From NCBI GenBank assembly GCA_003024785.1, contig PUQB01000048.1, positions 744,363-808,362 of the forward strand: a stretch of DNA of 64,000 nt, read 5' to 3'. How positions within the stretch are numbered: position 1 is the stretch's first letter; the number at the start of each line of letters is the position of its first letter. The DNA is from Selaginella tamariscina (taxonomy: Eukaryota; Streptophyta; Lycopodiopsida; Selaginellales; Selaginellaceae). This document shows, in pieces, positions 21,835 to 34,195 of this stretch. Below the pieces are notes generated by a model, which saw only the letters and a program-made list of their open reading frames with translations, did not search any database and had not been told where the DNA came from. The position numbers were made by a program, and so were the translations under genes.

Positions 21835-22975
21835 GTGACACATGTAACAGGTCGAAGATGCCTCGTCACACGCCCTCTAGTCTTCTTCATCCTTTTCCTA
21901 TTCCCTTTACTCCTTGGAGATACACAGATCTTCCTCCTTCTTGTGGATTTGATGCAGTTCTTGTGGTGGTTGACCGTTCACCAAACAAGTTCATTTCCTA
22001 CCCTATAATAAGACAGCTATAGGCGACAATTACTGAGTTTGTGATCCGCAAAATGTTCTGACATCATGGTCTTCCTGAGAGCATTGTTTTTAATTGAGGC
22101 CCATAATTCATGTCTAGATTTTAGCGAGAACTTCTCCGAAGTCTACAAGTTAAAGCAGATCTTTCTTCAGGATATCATCTGCAAACTGATGAGCAGTCAA
22201 AACGCACAATTCAGACCTTGAAGTAATATCTTCGCTGCTTTATCAATTACCAACTGGACAACTGGTTGAACCTTCTTCTTATGGTGGAGTTTGCTTACAA
22301 CAACTTCGTTCACGCATTTACAGGCCATACACCTTTCTGACAGGCTACCATCCATGTTTTGACTTTGCTCCATGTTTCTCTTCTTTCGCTCTTGCGGTAC
22401 AGGATCGTCTCCAGCATATTCATCTGGTACATAATGATTTCTGAGTTCATCTTCAGCAGGCACAAGTACAAGTGTCACGCTGATGCTCATCGTTAGTAGG
22501 CACCTATATACAAGGTTGGTGATCTTGTGGCTTCTTCGTCGGCATATCCGCACCAATAGGCCTTCTTTTAAGTTGGATTTTTAACGATTGGGCCCTTACA
22601 AGATTGCGGCTAAGGTCAATCTTGTAACTTTTCAACTAGAGCTACCATCTACTATGAAACTTCATTTTGTATTTCACACCTCTTTGTTGGAACCGTATCA
22701 TCCTTCTTCTCTTTCTGGTCGTGCTTTTTTCCTCCCCCTCCTGTGGTCATTGACAATGAACCTAAGTATGAAGTTATAGCCATCCTTGATTCTCGTCTTC
22801 ATCGCCGCCAACTTCAATACTTAGTGGATTGGAAATGTTATTTATTTACTGATTGCACTTAGGAACCTGCATCTAATTTACTTCATGTTTCTTCCAAGGT
22901 TGCTGCCTTCCATCAACGTTATTCTACTAAACCAGATCCTAAGACTTGTGAAACTTGTCCTTAGGGAGGAGTTGC
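21835..22975 (+). pseudogene. Integrase and chromodomain of a plus-strand chromovirus
   Basis: The sequence begins inside the integrase zinc-binding block (CDT-x-NRSKMPRH at 21,835-21,880), exactly where the family 2 LTR ends. It continues through the catalytic core. At the third catalytic position it reads TDEQSKR, so Glu is replaced by Lys (near 22,190-22,210). A chromodomain with YLVDWKCYL is at about 22,820-22,850. A purine tract AGGGAGGAG precedes the LTR. Many stops are present. It belongs to the same family as E2 but lies on the opposite strand. Confidence 0.7.
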
Positions 22976-23280
22976 TGCCACAACCCAATACAAAATACAA
23001 GATATACTTAGGATACGGGATACATGATATGCCTACATGATATGCTTACAAAATATACCTACATAATAAGGGACATTATTTTTAACTCATGCCTAGATTA
23101 GCTCTTAGAGTATCATTTTTAGCTTATGCTTAAATTAGCTCTTGGAGTTGTGAATATAAAAGCTCTGACCTAATTGTTGTACAATTAATTATTATCAACA
23201 TCAATCATTATATAATCATTCTTGTCTTGTTCCTTGCTCTTACCTTGTTCTTAAGTCAAGCCTCCTGCTCTTGGGTCGTG
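22976..23280 (+). repeat. LTR of the plus-strand chromovirus copy
   Basis: It starts TGCCACAACCCAATAC after the purine tract, matching the reversed E2 LTR start (TGTCACAACCCGAT). It includes the TACAAGATATAC and CATGAGC-like words and ends near AAGTCAAGCC (about 23,255-23,280). The exact end is not clear. Confidence 0.6.
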
Positions 23281-23640
23281 TGTTGATAATCTTTGAAGGA
23301 TTGGGTTAAATGTCGTGTCGAACCTCATAACATAAACTTACGGTCCTACTTGCTGCAGCATTCGATATAATCCCTTCTATTAAGAAAGGAGACTTTTGGC
23401 TAATGTATCGTAAAATTGGAAAAATGAACAACACCAACTCATCACCTTATACTCTATAGGTGAACGATAATGAAGTTGTAGCGTCGATATTGTCCTACTT
23501 GTATGTAGACTAAGTGTTATGTATACTTCACTTGAACCAATGGAAGAATGCTCATTATATCGATCCAAGACTTGTGATACGGGAGGGGATTGTTGCCCTC
23601 ACCTCAACCAATGTGAGAATATAAATGTGTATATCATTAG
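23281..23640 (+). repeat. Possible second, very decayed chromovirus 3' end
   Basis: CCAAGACTTGTGATACGGGAGGGGATTGTTGCC (split as two words here: CCAAGACTTGTG at about 23,564 and GGGAGGGGATTGTTG near 23,580) resembles the chromovirus tail plus polypurine tract. A weak chromodomain-like reading (NDNEVVASIL) lies upstream at about 23,460. This is suggestive only. Confidence 0.3.
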
Positions 23641-25070
23641 TCCCAAAACCGTAACTTATATACAAGAGCGAGTGGTCTAGATTGAATCCAATCCAACAGC
23701 TATCAAAATCCATTATGTTAATAATAGTATGTGCATATGCATTTGTACACATGGATCTTACAACTTGAAAATATGCTAGTAATATCATTATATTAAAATA
23801 AAGGTTTGACAATTCAATATATAATAATTTATGTTCTGACTTATAGTTTATTTTAACTTATAATAGGGAGAATAATAAAATTAAAAATATTTCTAAAATA
23901 GTTTAAAATTCATTTAAAATATAAGTTATTCAATTAGAATATGTCTTTACCATATATTGTGTCATTGCTTTTTACTTCAAACAAATGTTGTTATTATCAT
24001 TTTAAATAAGTACTTCCAAAACTATATCTCACACATAACTTAAATTATATATTATATATTTACATGTTTATAAATAAGTGTATTTACATATCGTACATTC
24101 AAATAACACTATTGTATTCATATTAAAACTTCAAATATTGAAGTATAGGTTTAATTTTAACACAATCATACACATATTATACATTTAAAAGTATTATACA
24201 TGCATGTACACTTAAATAGTAATGGTGGAGCATTTTTTCACATGAAAACAACTTTAATACATGATTTTAATAATATAAAACTAATATATATTATATGACA
24301 TTAATATATATTTTCATATATTTACAAATGTGTATTATATATTATAACTTGAAATAAAGTATTACTAGTATATTTAATATCATATGATTATTGTTTCTTC
24401 AACATATAACATAATTAAAGTACAAATAGTGATGTATAACTTAACCTTTTTAGCACATAATATTATACATACATAGGATGTAATTTTTAATTTTTTTTGT
24501 CCATAATGATATAATTATACTTTAACTAAATAGATTTTCATGCTATCGTAAATTTGAAAACCATTTTATTATATAAGGCAACCGGTGAAGTGATAAAATA
24601 CAATTATATGAAGAAAATATGAACTACATAATAGATGTTAATATATGTTTTTGAACGAAATATTAGTTTATTATTTTAACTAGAAATTAATAAAAAAGGT
24701 TGCAAAACATTCAAAAAAATAAATAATTTTTTACATCACAATTAATTCAAAATATAATTTGTTACTTCTGATATTTAATTGCTTTTTAAAATGTATATTT
24801 ATTAAATGGATGCATAAATATTTATAATATTCTATACTTAAATTTATGGTGAATATTCAAGACATAATGAATTATTAAGATTTTTAAATTTAAACCACTC
24901 AATTAAAATATATTCAATATACTTTATTAATAATTTAAAACCACAAAATATTGTGGTTACCATTTCTTAAACAAAATCAGAAATTGTGTCAGATAAATAA
25001 TAACACTTTATATTATTAATTTGTAATAATATTTTCTAATGTTATTAAAGTGTTAATATTACACACACAA

Positions 25071-25131
<61 letters not shown>

Positions 25132-25320
25132 CACACATTATATACCAAAAATAAACACTCTATATAATGGATACATTTACTTATAAATTTATCTAAAACA
25201 TATTAATAGAACTTATTATAATCATTAAAATATTTTCTTTGTGAAGGATGTTTTTAATGACATAGTGTATTAAATTAATATTATTTTATATTTAATTATA
25301 TAACCCTTATAAATGTAAAA
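23641..25320. other. AT-rich intergenic DNA with microsatellite
   Basis: No gene is visible. The stretch is strongly AT-rich with short poly-A/T runs. A compound microsatellite, (CA)n then (TA)n then (CA)n, lies at about 25,062-25,136. Confidence 0.7.
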
Positions 25321-25334
25321 ACATTGCTGGATTA

Positions 25335-25620
25335 GAACATTCCAGAGAGAATATTCGAATCTATGTACAGAATATTCTAAAAAGAATATTCGGATCACTG
25401 TACAGAATAATCCTACAAGAATATTCGGATCACTGTACAGAATATTCTAGAAAGAATATTCGAACACTGTACAGAATATTCTAGAAAGAATATTCGGATC
25501 ATTGTACAGAATATTCTATGTTACAGATATTCTAGAGAGAATATTGAATCACTGTACAGAATATTCTAGAGAGAATATTCGGATCACTGTACAGAATATT
25601 CTATAATGAATATTCTAGCA
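25335..25620. repeat. Left minisatellite with heat-shock-element cores
   Basis: About eight imperfect units of roughly 35 bp each contain GAATATTC twice and CTGTACAG once. At least thirteen GAATATTC (GAA-nn-TTC) sites occur in 286 bp. The 15-mer AGAATATTCTAGAAA, three alternating nGAAn units, occurs at 25,439-25,453 and 25,473-25,487. Confidence 0.8.
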
Positions 25621-26779
25621 TATCTAAAGAGGGGAGCCCTAAATTGGAGTTAGGTCCCCACGGTGTGAGAGGACAGCTCGACCAAATCCAAGCACGTGCA
25701 TATTTATTGGCATTGACCACCAGATTTTATTTTTAAAAGTTTCTTGTGAGTGAATCACACATATGTATGTATTGTGTATAAATACAGTATGTGTAATAAT
25801 ACAGATATATATATAGTGTATATTCATTTATTTACTATGTATAAATACATACAAATTTATTCTGGTTTATCCAGTTATTAATTAAGCATTTTCGTGAGAT
25901 GTTTACGTATAACGATGAATATTTATGTTATGCACAATGTACATAGAATTTATGTGGATTCACCAATGGATTTACAAGTTCAAAATATGCCTCCGTCTGA
26001 GTATAATACCAAGTTTATTATGTTTTTTTCATATGCATTATATAATAACCATGATTTTTAAAATACAATAAAATATGGATAATTTTAATATATAACATAG
26101 GCCCGAGCATTGCTTAAACATCTATGATATATATATATATATATATAATCATTTAATTAAAGTTTTTTCAAAATTAAATGAGATGTTTAAGCATTTGGTA
26201 CATGCTCGGCCTGTGTTATATACTCAAATCACTCAATACTTTTAAAAATTATATAGTTATTATATAATGTATATAAAATAAAACATAATAAACTTAATAT
26301 TATAATCATACGAAGGCATATCTTGAGACTTTGTAAATTCATTAGTACATCCACATAAATTCTGTGTACATTATGCATAACACAAGTGTTCATCATTAGA
26401 CATAAGCATCTCACACACAACAAAGTTTAATTAACAATAGGATAAACTAGAATAAATCTGTATTTATACAGAGTAAATAATTAAGTATATATAATATATA
26501 CATTTATATTATACACAGTATATAAATCTGTATATATATACATATTATATTTATACACAATTTGTATAAATATAATATGTTATTTATACAGTACATACAT
26601 ACATGTGGATTCACTTATCAGAAACTTTTAAAAAATAAAATCTGGTGGTCGAATAGATATGCACATGCTAGCTCTCATCCCCAGCTGGATTTAGCCGAGC
26701 TCCATCGCCACAGCCGTTCTCCTTTCTCACACAGTCGGGACCCTAAATTCAATTTAGGGCTCCCCTGTCTTAGGTTATA

Positions 26780-27032
26780 TCAGAATATTCTTTGTGGAAT
26801 ATTTGTACAGTGGTACGAATATTTTCTATGGAATATTTTGTACAGTGATCAGAATATTCTGTACAGTGGTAAGAATACTCTCTATGGAATATTCTGTACA
26901 GTGATCCAAATATTCTCTCTAGAATATTCTGTACAGTGATTCGAATATTCTCTTTGGAATATTCTGTACAGCGATCCAAACATTCTGCAGGAATATTCCG
27001 TATAGTGATCCGAATATTCTATTTGGAATATT
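26780..27032. repeat. Right minisatellite with heat-shock-element cores
   Basis: This is the inverted counterpart of the left array, with repeated GAATATTCT, CTGTACAGTGATC and GGAATATTC words. It is more diverged than the left array (variants such as GAATATTTTC and AATACTC). Confidence 0.75.
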
Positions 27033-27041
27033 CTAATCCAG

Positions 27042-27829
27042 AAATGAAAAAATTTAAAATTTCCATATGTTTTTAACGAGTTAATAATTAAAAGAGTTAT
27101 ACAAGTAACAAAAGTGATAAAGAAATACTAAAGAAAAAAATAAACACAACAACAATGATGAACAAAAAAATATTAAACTAATGATATAGAAAGAACTTTT
27201 ATGTAGTTTCTTAAAAATGAAAATGGTGAATTTTAAGACTTTATAATTTAAAAATCTTAAAAAATAACATTATATTACATATACTATAGTAGATTATACC
27301 TAATTAATTTATTTTAAATTGTTAATGAATAATAAATTTATTTTTACCTTATAAAGTATTGTTATAGTATAATATTATGAAGGGGATATAGGTTTTTGAA
27401 AGTGAAACCCGTGTTACAAACTTAGTAAGGCAAAAATTTATGTATATGAATTGGGGGTTTTTTGACCTTGGTTCACGACAGTACATGGCAAACCCCTAGG
27501 CGCAATTGTTTTCTCATATGAAGAAAGATGTATGACCGGTACAGATTTTCATGTATAAGGATTTGGACGGTACAGATTTAAGGTAGCTAGATTTTTTCTG
27601 GTACATTTAAAATCAAAATGGAAATTATTTTTGCTATATAAATATAAAATATATTAAAAAAATAACTGTAGTGAAATCTTTTAGGTTGAATATTTAATTT
27701 GAATTTTGAGTTTAGGGTTAGGTTGAATTTAATTTAGGTTTAACTTGCACGATGATGCACACATGACATTGTAACATGCAAGCAAACTACTTTGAAATGG
27801 ATGACCTCTACAGCTGAGTTTGAGGGTGA
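27042..27829. other. AT-rich intergenic DNA
   Basis: No gene is seen. A less AT-rich patch at 27,440-27,600 (GGGGGTTTTTTGACC...GGCAAACCCCTAGG) might be an end of the downstream transposon, but no inverted partner was identified. Confidence 0.5.
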
Positions 27830-29935
27830 TGAGGGTGAGGGATTTGAATCAACAGCAGTAGGGACAAGAAGAGGCAACACAACAACGAGCTGGTAAATGG
27901 AGAGAGCATTGGAAACACAAATGGGACTTGTTAAAGTTTGATACTGTAAAACAAGTCATGTTTTGTAAGATTTGTAAAAAAAAGCAATGTAGATAGTTGC
28001 TTTGCAGAGGAGGGGAATGTAAATCTGAGAACCGCGGCCATACATGGCCATGCAACTTCAATGAGACATAGGGAAGCTGGTATGAAGATGTTGGTAGACA
28101 AAGCAACCTTCTATTGTGACATCTATCATGAAAGAAGTTCAGAAAGCAAATAAAGGTACAACTATGTTATTTTATGGATGTTTTAATTTTTTATTATATT
28201 TTATAGATGTTATTGCTTTGATTCGAATGGCATACTTTATAGCAAAAGGTTTTGCACCATTTCATTAATTCCTAGAGGCAATTGAGCTGTAAAGACTTAA
28301 CGGAGTGGATTTGCCTCGCATTTACAATGATGAAAAAGCTTGTGTTCGTTTGCTAGAATTCGTTAACCATGTAAACAATTCATTTAATTTTGAGCTTTAT
28401 TTAATACTTATTTTAAATTTTGCGAGAAAAGATCTTGAAAAAGGTGAAATCTAATCCATTCTATGGTATCATGGTGGATGAATCTACTAATATCAAGTAC
28501 AAAATTTCTTTTTAATTTTCTATTTAACATAGTAATATTATAAATAGTGTGTCGAAGCACTTAATCTTCTATGTGACTTACTTAGATGGAAACTCCATCG
28601 AGACTCAATACATGGGTATTGTGAATGTAAGTGGTGCTTGTGATGCTGCTACCATCGTTGAGTGCATAAGGTCGTTAGTACACAAGTGGGGGCTATACAT
28701 GAAGAAGTTTATGGATTTTGGATTAGACGGTTGCAACATAATGGCAGGGATCATAACAGGGTTGCTACTAGGTTGAATGAATTTAATTCGTACATGATTT
28801 CTATTCACTATGTTGCCCATTGAGTAAATTTGTGTGTAGAAGATGCTTTCAATGACGGGTTTTGTAAACAGATTTGTAAAGACATGGATAAGCTTGTTAA
28901 TAAGGTTGTATCGTTCTTCTCTCATAGCTCAAATAGGGTCACCCAGCTACTTGCTTTGGAGCGGGAGTTCGATTACAACGAACTCAAGTTGCAGTAGATA
29001 CAAGATACTAGTGGTTAAGCATGCAAGGTGCAATTGCAAAGTTTTATAATACTCTGAGCCTGTTATAGAGGTTCTTAGGCAAAATAAGAAATGGAAGGTC
29101 TATGATTAGCTTCAAAACTTGAAAAATCTATACGTACTTCACTTCTTGGGGGATATATTATCAGTGATGAAGGACATTAATCTTCACTTTCAGCATACTC
29201 GAGTTGATGTGGCTTTGGTTGGGCCCTTGTGCAAAGAGGTAATCATGAAAATATAAATGAAATATCTAGGGAATGAGATTGATTTAAACGGTTTGCAAGT
29301 GGATATTGATGGTTATCCTTTGATTCCAGATGGGGGAATTACAAAAGGTTTGCTCCACGAGCTAAGGGCTTAATGAGGGAAATATATACAAGGTGTGGAG
29401 CTGGTTAGGAAGGTGGACGGGTCTGACTTGCAGGAAGCTTTAGACTTCCAAGTAGCATTCTCAAATGCCTTGATTGATGGCATGAGGAGGCGTATGCAAG
29501 AGTCAGGAGTAACTAGTGTGCTATCAAAAATGCAAGTGTTGGCCCAATCAACTTATTACATCAATGAAAGAGCTAAAGCGATATGGGATTGTTGAGGCAA
29601 AAGAATAGTTGAATTTTACGAAAGACATCAAGTGGTTGATGGGGAGCTTATTCAAGGCATAGTAGATATTGACGACTTCATAAGTGAGTATGAGGTTTGG
29701 AAAGCTTTAGCATCAGAGGAGTTCAAGGGACGGAGTTTCAACGATGTTTGACACATTCTCGATCACTCTAATTGGAAGGATAAATATCCAAACCTGCTTA
29801 AAGTGGGCCTCATCGGCATGGTACAATGCTATAGTATAGCAAGCTGTGAGTGTGGTTTTAGCAAGGTAAACTTGGTGAAAACCAAGTTTAGAAATGGGCT
29901 CAACTTGGAGACGTTAGATATATTCTCATAAGAAT
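27830..29935 (+). pseudogene. hAT-superfamily transposase, decayed (DUF4371-like)
   Basis: An N-terminal zinc finger of BED/TTF type is visible: CKIC at about 27,960-27,975, then HGHATSMRH near 28,040-28,070. Next come two likely introns (about 28,156-28,206 and 28,370-28,425), the conserved GIMVDESTNI (about 28,462-28,495), and the CDAATIVECI...GLDGCNIMAG block (28,640-28,745). Later blocks include HYVAH (near 28,806-28,820), HFLGDIL (about 29,140) and the hAT dimerisation motif CECGFSKVNLVKTKFRNGL (29,845-29,905). This is the architecture of hAT-like proteins such as ZNF862/KIAA1586. Stops and frame changes are numerous, so no active transposase. Terminal inverted repeats were not found. 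Confidence 0.7.
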
Positions 29936-32900
29936 TTCCTTAGAAGGACCTGATGTGGAAAAGTTTGACTATGATGCAGCAGTTGCATGCAGCTCATTAT
30001 AGGCAGATATTCACTGGTTTTGAATTAAAAAAAAAAATCCGTTTGTTTTAATAATGCTTAACAAACTAGATGGAACGGGATGTTCCCATCAATCTATGCC
30101 TGGAGGATTGCAAGGAGACTATTGGATTCATTCATACTGCTCCAAATTTCACATTTGTCAAGGTTCGTGAGTAAATAACTTTAGAAGATGGGTGTGATTG
30201 GGTGTTTATAGACCCTGTTGGGTTGGCTAGAACTATTCGTTAAGAGCATCATCTCTTCTGGGATGAGGAGATGCTGATTAGAATAAAATCACAGAATATG
30301 GTTGGAAATGCAGATGGTGGATTTGTGAATTCAACCAAAGCAGATTCGAAAGTTGAAAATGTTCTTTCATGAAGAACATCGAGCAACTTCGAGATCAGGG
30401 ACGTGTTGATAGATGCGAGTGTATTTCTTATGACAAGAATGATGAGTTTGTGTTTGGGATCTTCCATGAAGAATGCAGAATGGATATGTGCTACAATTTT
30501 GTTCCAAAGCATTGCACAGGTGCCATGCATGAGGAAAATTTGAAAAAGAATGCACTTGTTCTACTTTTGTAGATCCAGACACGGTTGAAGTTGTTGAGGC
30601 ATGTACACCTGAGGAGGCATGTGTGGTTGGCAAAGTTTACAAGCAGCAGCTATGTGAAAGTGTTGAGCATTTGATGAAAATGTGGTTGATCCTTTTGCTA
30701 TTGAGAATGGATTGGAACTTCCATTGTCATGCCCAGTTTGCAGAGCTTCAAGATGAAGCAAACAATAGCTGTGGAGTGTGGGCAATGTGGCAAACTCATT
30801 CGTTTGTTTGCAATGGGCAGCCTCAAAAATAATCTCAAGTATCATCTGGCCAATAATTTTCTCTATTCTTAGTTTTAATATTCAGCTAACATTTTCTCAC
30901 AGGGAAAGAAAGTCGTTCAAATGGTTGACCTTCTAAAAAAGGAAAAACAACAGTTTTGAGAAGGAAAACAGCCTCGATTCTTCTGCAAAGGTATTTTATT
31001 AATTCATAGCTTTTTGTTTTTTTATTTTGTTATTTTTAAACAAAAAACAATGAATCAATTAGAAGATGCAGACTCAAGTAAGTGATTATATCATATAGGT
31101 TGAGAGACTAGTACTAAATGTAACATCTGTTAGTAATGTTTGTCACATATTTTTGGCAAGAAAGACACAAGTATGGCCAATGTAGATGTCAAAGAGATGC
31201 TGCAGGATAGTTGTCCGGGGCAGAACTGGTCAAGCGAACCAAACTATGCAGCCAAGATTACTTTAGAAATAGGTTAGGAATTTCAGGTTGCTGGAACGTT
31301 TAGACATAGTCTATGTGTCATTAGGCGAGGAAAGACACTAAGTTTTGGCACACAGTCTTTCAAGTGTTCACGGATTCCATTTGAAGTGGATTTTTGGTCT
31401 TGAGCAATACGACTTTCAAGGATTACAGTTCGAAGAGGTGATCGAGGAACTTTAGCATGCATGAGAAACGATCTGATGACTTTTGCGAAGAGTGTTAAAA
31501 GAGTTGAGCGCTGGATCCCAAAATAAGGACTTGAAATAGGATAGCTTGTTACTTCGTTTACGCAATGCGGCTTTGTCAATGGGCTCCAAAACACTTCAGG
31601 AATCGCTGAAGAATTCATTGTGTGAAAAGACGTCAAGAAGTTTTGTAGAGATATTGTGAATGCACATTCAGTCGGCTAGTTTGACGGGAATGATCAAGTA
31701 TGGCACCTTCTGCAAGACATCATCCCGCATATGACCCATGCAAATAGGGAATACGTTATCATGAAACAACAAAGAAGATCTTCTAAGTTTTGAAAACTGA
31801 GGTGGAAGCCGAGTTCACAACTTCATCAATGCAAATGTAAAGGGCCCAAGCTTGTCAACAACAAAACGTGGATTAAAAGATTTGTTCCAGCACAAGTTAT
31901 GAGCTTGTTTTGCTCATAACTCTAGTTCTTGCCATTGCAAAACGTACAATAAAAATGCAGTCTTTGCAACTTGAAGCTAGATCAATTCCTTCAATCGTAG
32001 CTGAGGATGAGACTGCAATCAAACGTGTGTTCATTGGGATCCTAAACTCGATGTACTTTTGGAAAAAGGTAAATTAAATATTTCAATTTTCATTCAAAAA
32101 TAAATAATATAATTTATTGTTTTTTTTTAGGGAAGACAATCACTCTTGTAGCGAGTACTTGACGATTTTTGTTGGTGAATCTGATTCTGGTTACAAAGTG
32201 CTTTTTCAGATAATGTGATTGCAAATATGGTTTGGGTTTTTATTGTAAATCTCTTACATTCGAGTTCACCAAACTTAGTTCTTGGTAAGTTTTTTTACTT
32301 TTTGGATTTATTTTATTGCATTTTGAAATCAATTGCTTTGCAATTCATGTGTTCTACACACTTGCAACAAGTTTACTGCAACTGATGTTCGAGCACAGTG
32401 GAAAAAGATTAAGCGTTCTGGGATTTATATTTGGCTAGAGTGCTTGGTCCATTGATTGGACATAGCTTTGATGGAGATGCGAGATGCAGAAAACTCATGT
32501 TGGAAGACAGGAGTGCTGATTCAAACAACTTCAGAGTTCCTTGAGAGTCTTAGTGTTTTTTGGTTCAATGCGACACTTGCACAATCAAGATTGCATTCAT
32601 AATGGAAAAATCGTGGTTCAAAGTCATTGTTTCTAAGAGAACACTTAGCTCATCTCAATGATGCTTGAGCTGTGTTTGAAAAGTTTCAAGGATGACACGG
32701 GTTGCAATTTGGTGACATCCGACGAGTTGACATGCAGAACTGGTCGGCTGCTCAAAGGATCTCGTCTCGTATATCATTCAAGAGCTTCTCTAAGAAGCGC
32801 TTAGCCCGTGAAGAGCAAAATGCTTGGCACAGAGGTCTATCTTGATGTCGTTGGATCATATATTGACATTTTTTTTCGCCAACCATGAACTTAGTAATGT

Positions 32901-34195
32901 CTATGAGATAAAAATAGTCTGATTGCATTCTTGTTTTTGATATTTTATGGTGTTTATGGATTGTTAGGGAAACCAAGGAACACTTAAACAGGCAAAACCT
33001 TTCTTGACACATAGCTATCGACACACTTTGTGGTTTTGCTAATTAGGTATTTCAAGGACTTTTATCCACGGTTGTCAGTATCGTTGTCAAAGACAGTGTC
33101 CGATCCTGCGAGAATTTTTTTTTGAGAAACGATGGGATGGTCGGAAATGAGCATTTGTATGACGGCAAGGATATTTTAGATAGTGCAAGAGCTCTGAATC
33201 AGGTAGCATCATTTGAGGCAGCAGGAGATTTGAAGTTTATGAAACTTCATGCAAAATATAAGGGCATAGCTAGAGCAAAAACGCACTGGATGCAGCGATA
33301 TTGCAGATCTTGGGGACTTCAGTGGCCTGCAAAATGATGAGGGAATTGTGTTAGCTCTGAAGGATGGACTAGCAGCAACACAAGCACTCTGCTTGAAAGT
33401 TGTAGATCACATAGGCTTTGTAAATGGTCATGGAAACATGAAGAGTTTCATAAAGATATTGCAGTGAGGCAGTAACTACAGGGCAAGATGAGTTTGACTA
33501 GCCATTTGAGGTTGCAGAGGAAGTTCATGATGAAGTAGAAGATGAGGAGTTGATTGATAGAATAGAAATGTGTCATGATTGACAACCCATATGAACTGCA
33601 AAACAATTAGAATTGATGGTAAATTGTGGCGAAGAGCACTGTGGTAAGCCAATTAAATAGGAATCCGTTTTTGTTTAAGGATATATTGACACGAGTGAGA
33701 ATAGTTGTGTTCCTGAGCTAGTAGAGGTCGAGCGAGAGGCAGAGGCAAAGGAAGAGGAACTCATCAAAGCAAGCCAGAAGAAACTCAATTTGTATGGTTC
33801 CATCGGCAACATGAGGAGAGAAGTGGGAATGCTTGGCAAAATTGCAAAGACAGCATTGATACAACAGATCTCCCAACATTTGCCCTGGAAGGTCAAATGG
33901 ATTTCTTACAAGGAGGTGAGGTACTTATATGACTATCTGAGAGTTGGCATTGATAGTGTCATTGCCCTTGCTTCTTTGTCATACGATGTTTCTAGATAGC
34001 AATATGCGTCGAAGAACGATGCTTATCGAAAATGCAATGAATTTGTAATTAAAAAAATCGTTTTCAACCAGAGTTAGAAACCGTCGTTGTAGATGAAATT
34101 CATTATACAATAATAATATATTAAAACCTCCAAATTTTAGTATCACAAAAAAAAAAAAAAAGGATTTCAAAAGCGAAGTGTGTTTGAACATTGAA
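29936..34195 (+). pseudogene. Unrecognised degenerate coding-like region with BED-like finger
   Basis: The stretch has coding-like composition in pieces (about 30,370-30,570, 30,600-30,860, 31,140-31,640, 33,120-33,340, 33,690-34,000), separated by stops. At 30,773-30,855 one frame reads ECGQCGKLIRLF, then LKNNLKYHLA, a spacing like a BED zinc finger (C-x2-C ... H). A possible intron of about 30,900-30,990 and poly-T acceptors occur. No catalytic domain could be identified. It may be a second hAT-like remnant or a captured gene. Confidence 0.35.

Larger units (their letters stand above)
25327..27041. mobile_element. Foldback (palindromic) element, about 1.7 kb
   Basis: The two halves are imperfect inverted copies of each other. 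The outer end CTGGATTAGAACATTCC (25,327) pairs with GGAATATTCTAATCCAG (27,025-27,041). The block GGGGAGCCCTAAATT (25,631) pairs with AATTTAGGGCTCCCC (26,751). CCACCAGATTTTATTTTTAAAAG (25,718, shown in part as CCACCAGATTTTA) pairs with its complement near 26,650. The inner block GCTTAAACATCT (26,110) pairs with AGATGTTTAAGC (26,182). The centre is a TA-rich loop at about 26,130-26,178. There is no transposase, so it would move only in trans. Tandem repeats at both ends resemble foldback transposons. A target duplication could not be fixed. Confidence 0.75.

Noticed and set aside
25335-25620. CRISPR-like array of regular repeats
   Set aside because: The units are contiguous without unique spacers, and the context is a plant genome. 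It is a minisatellite.
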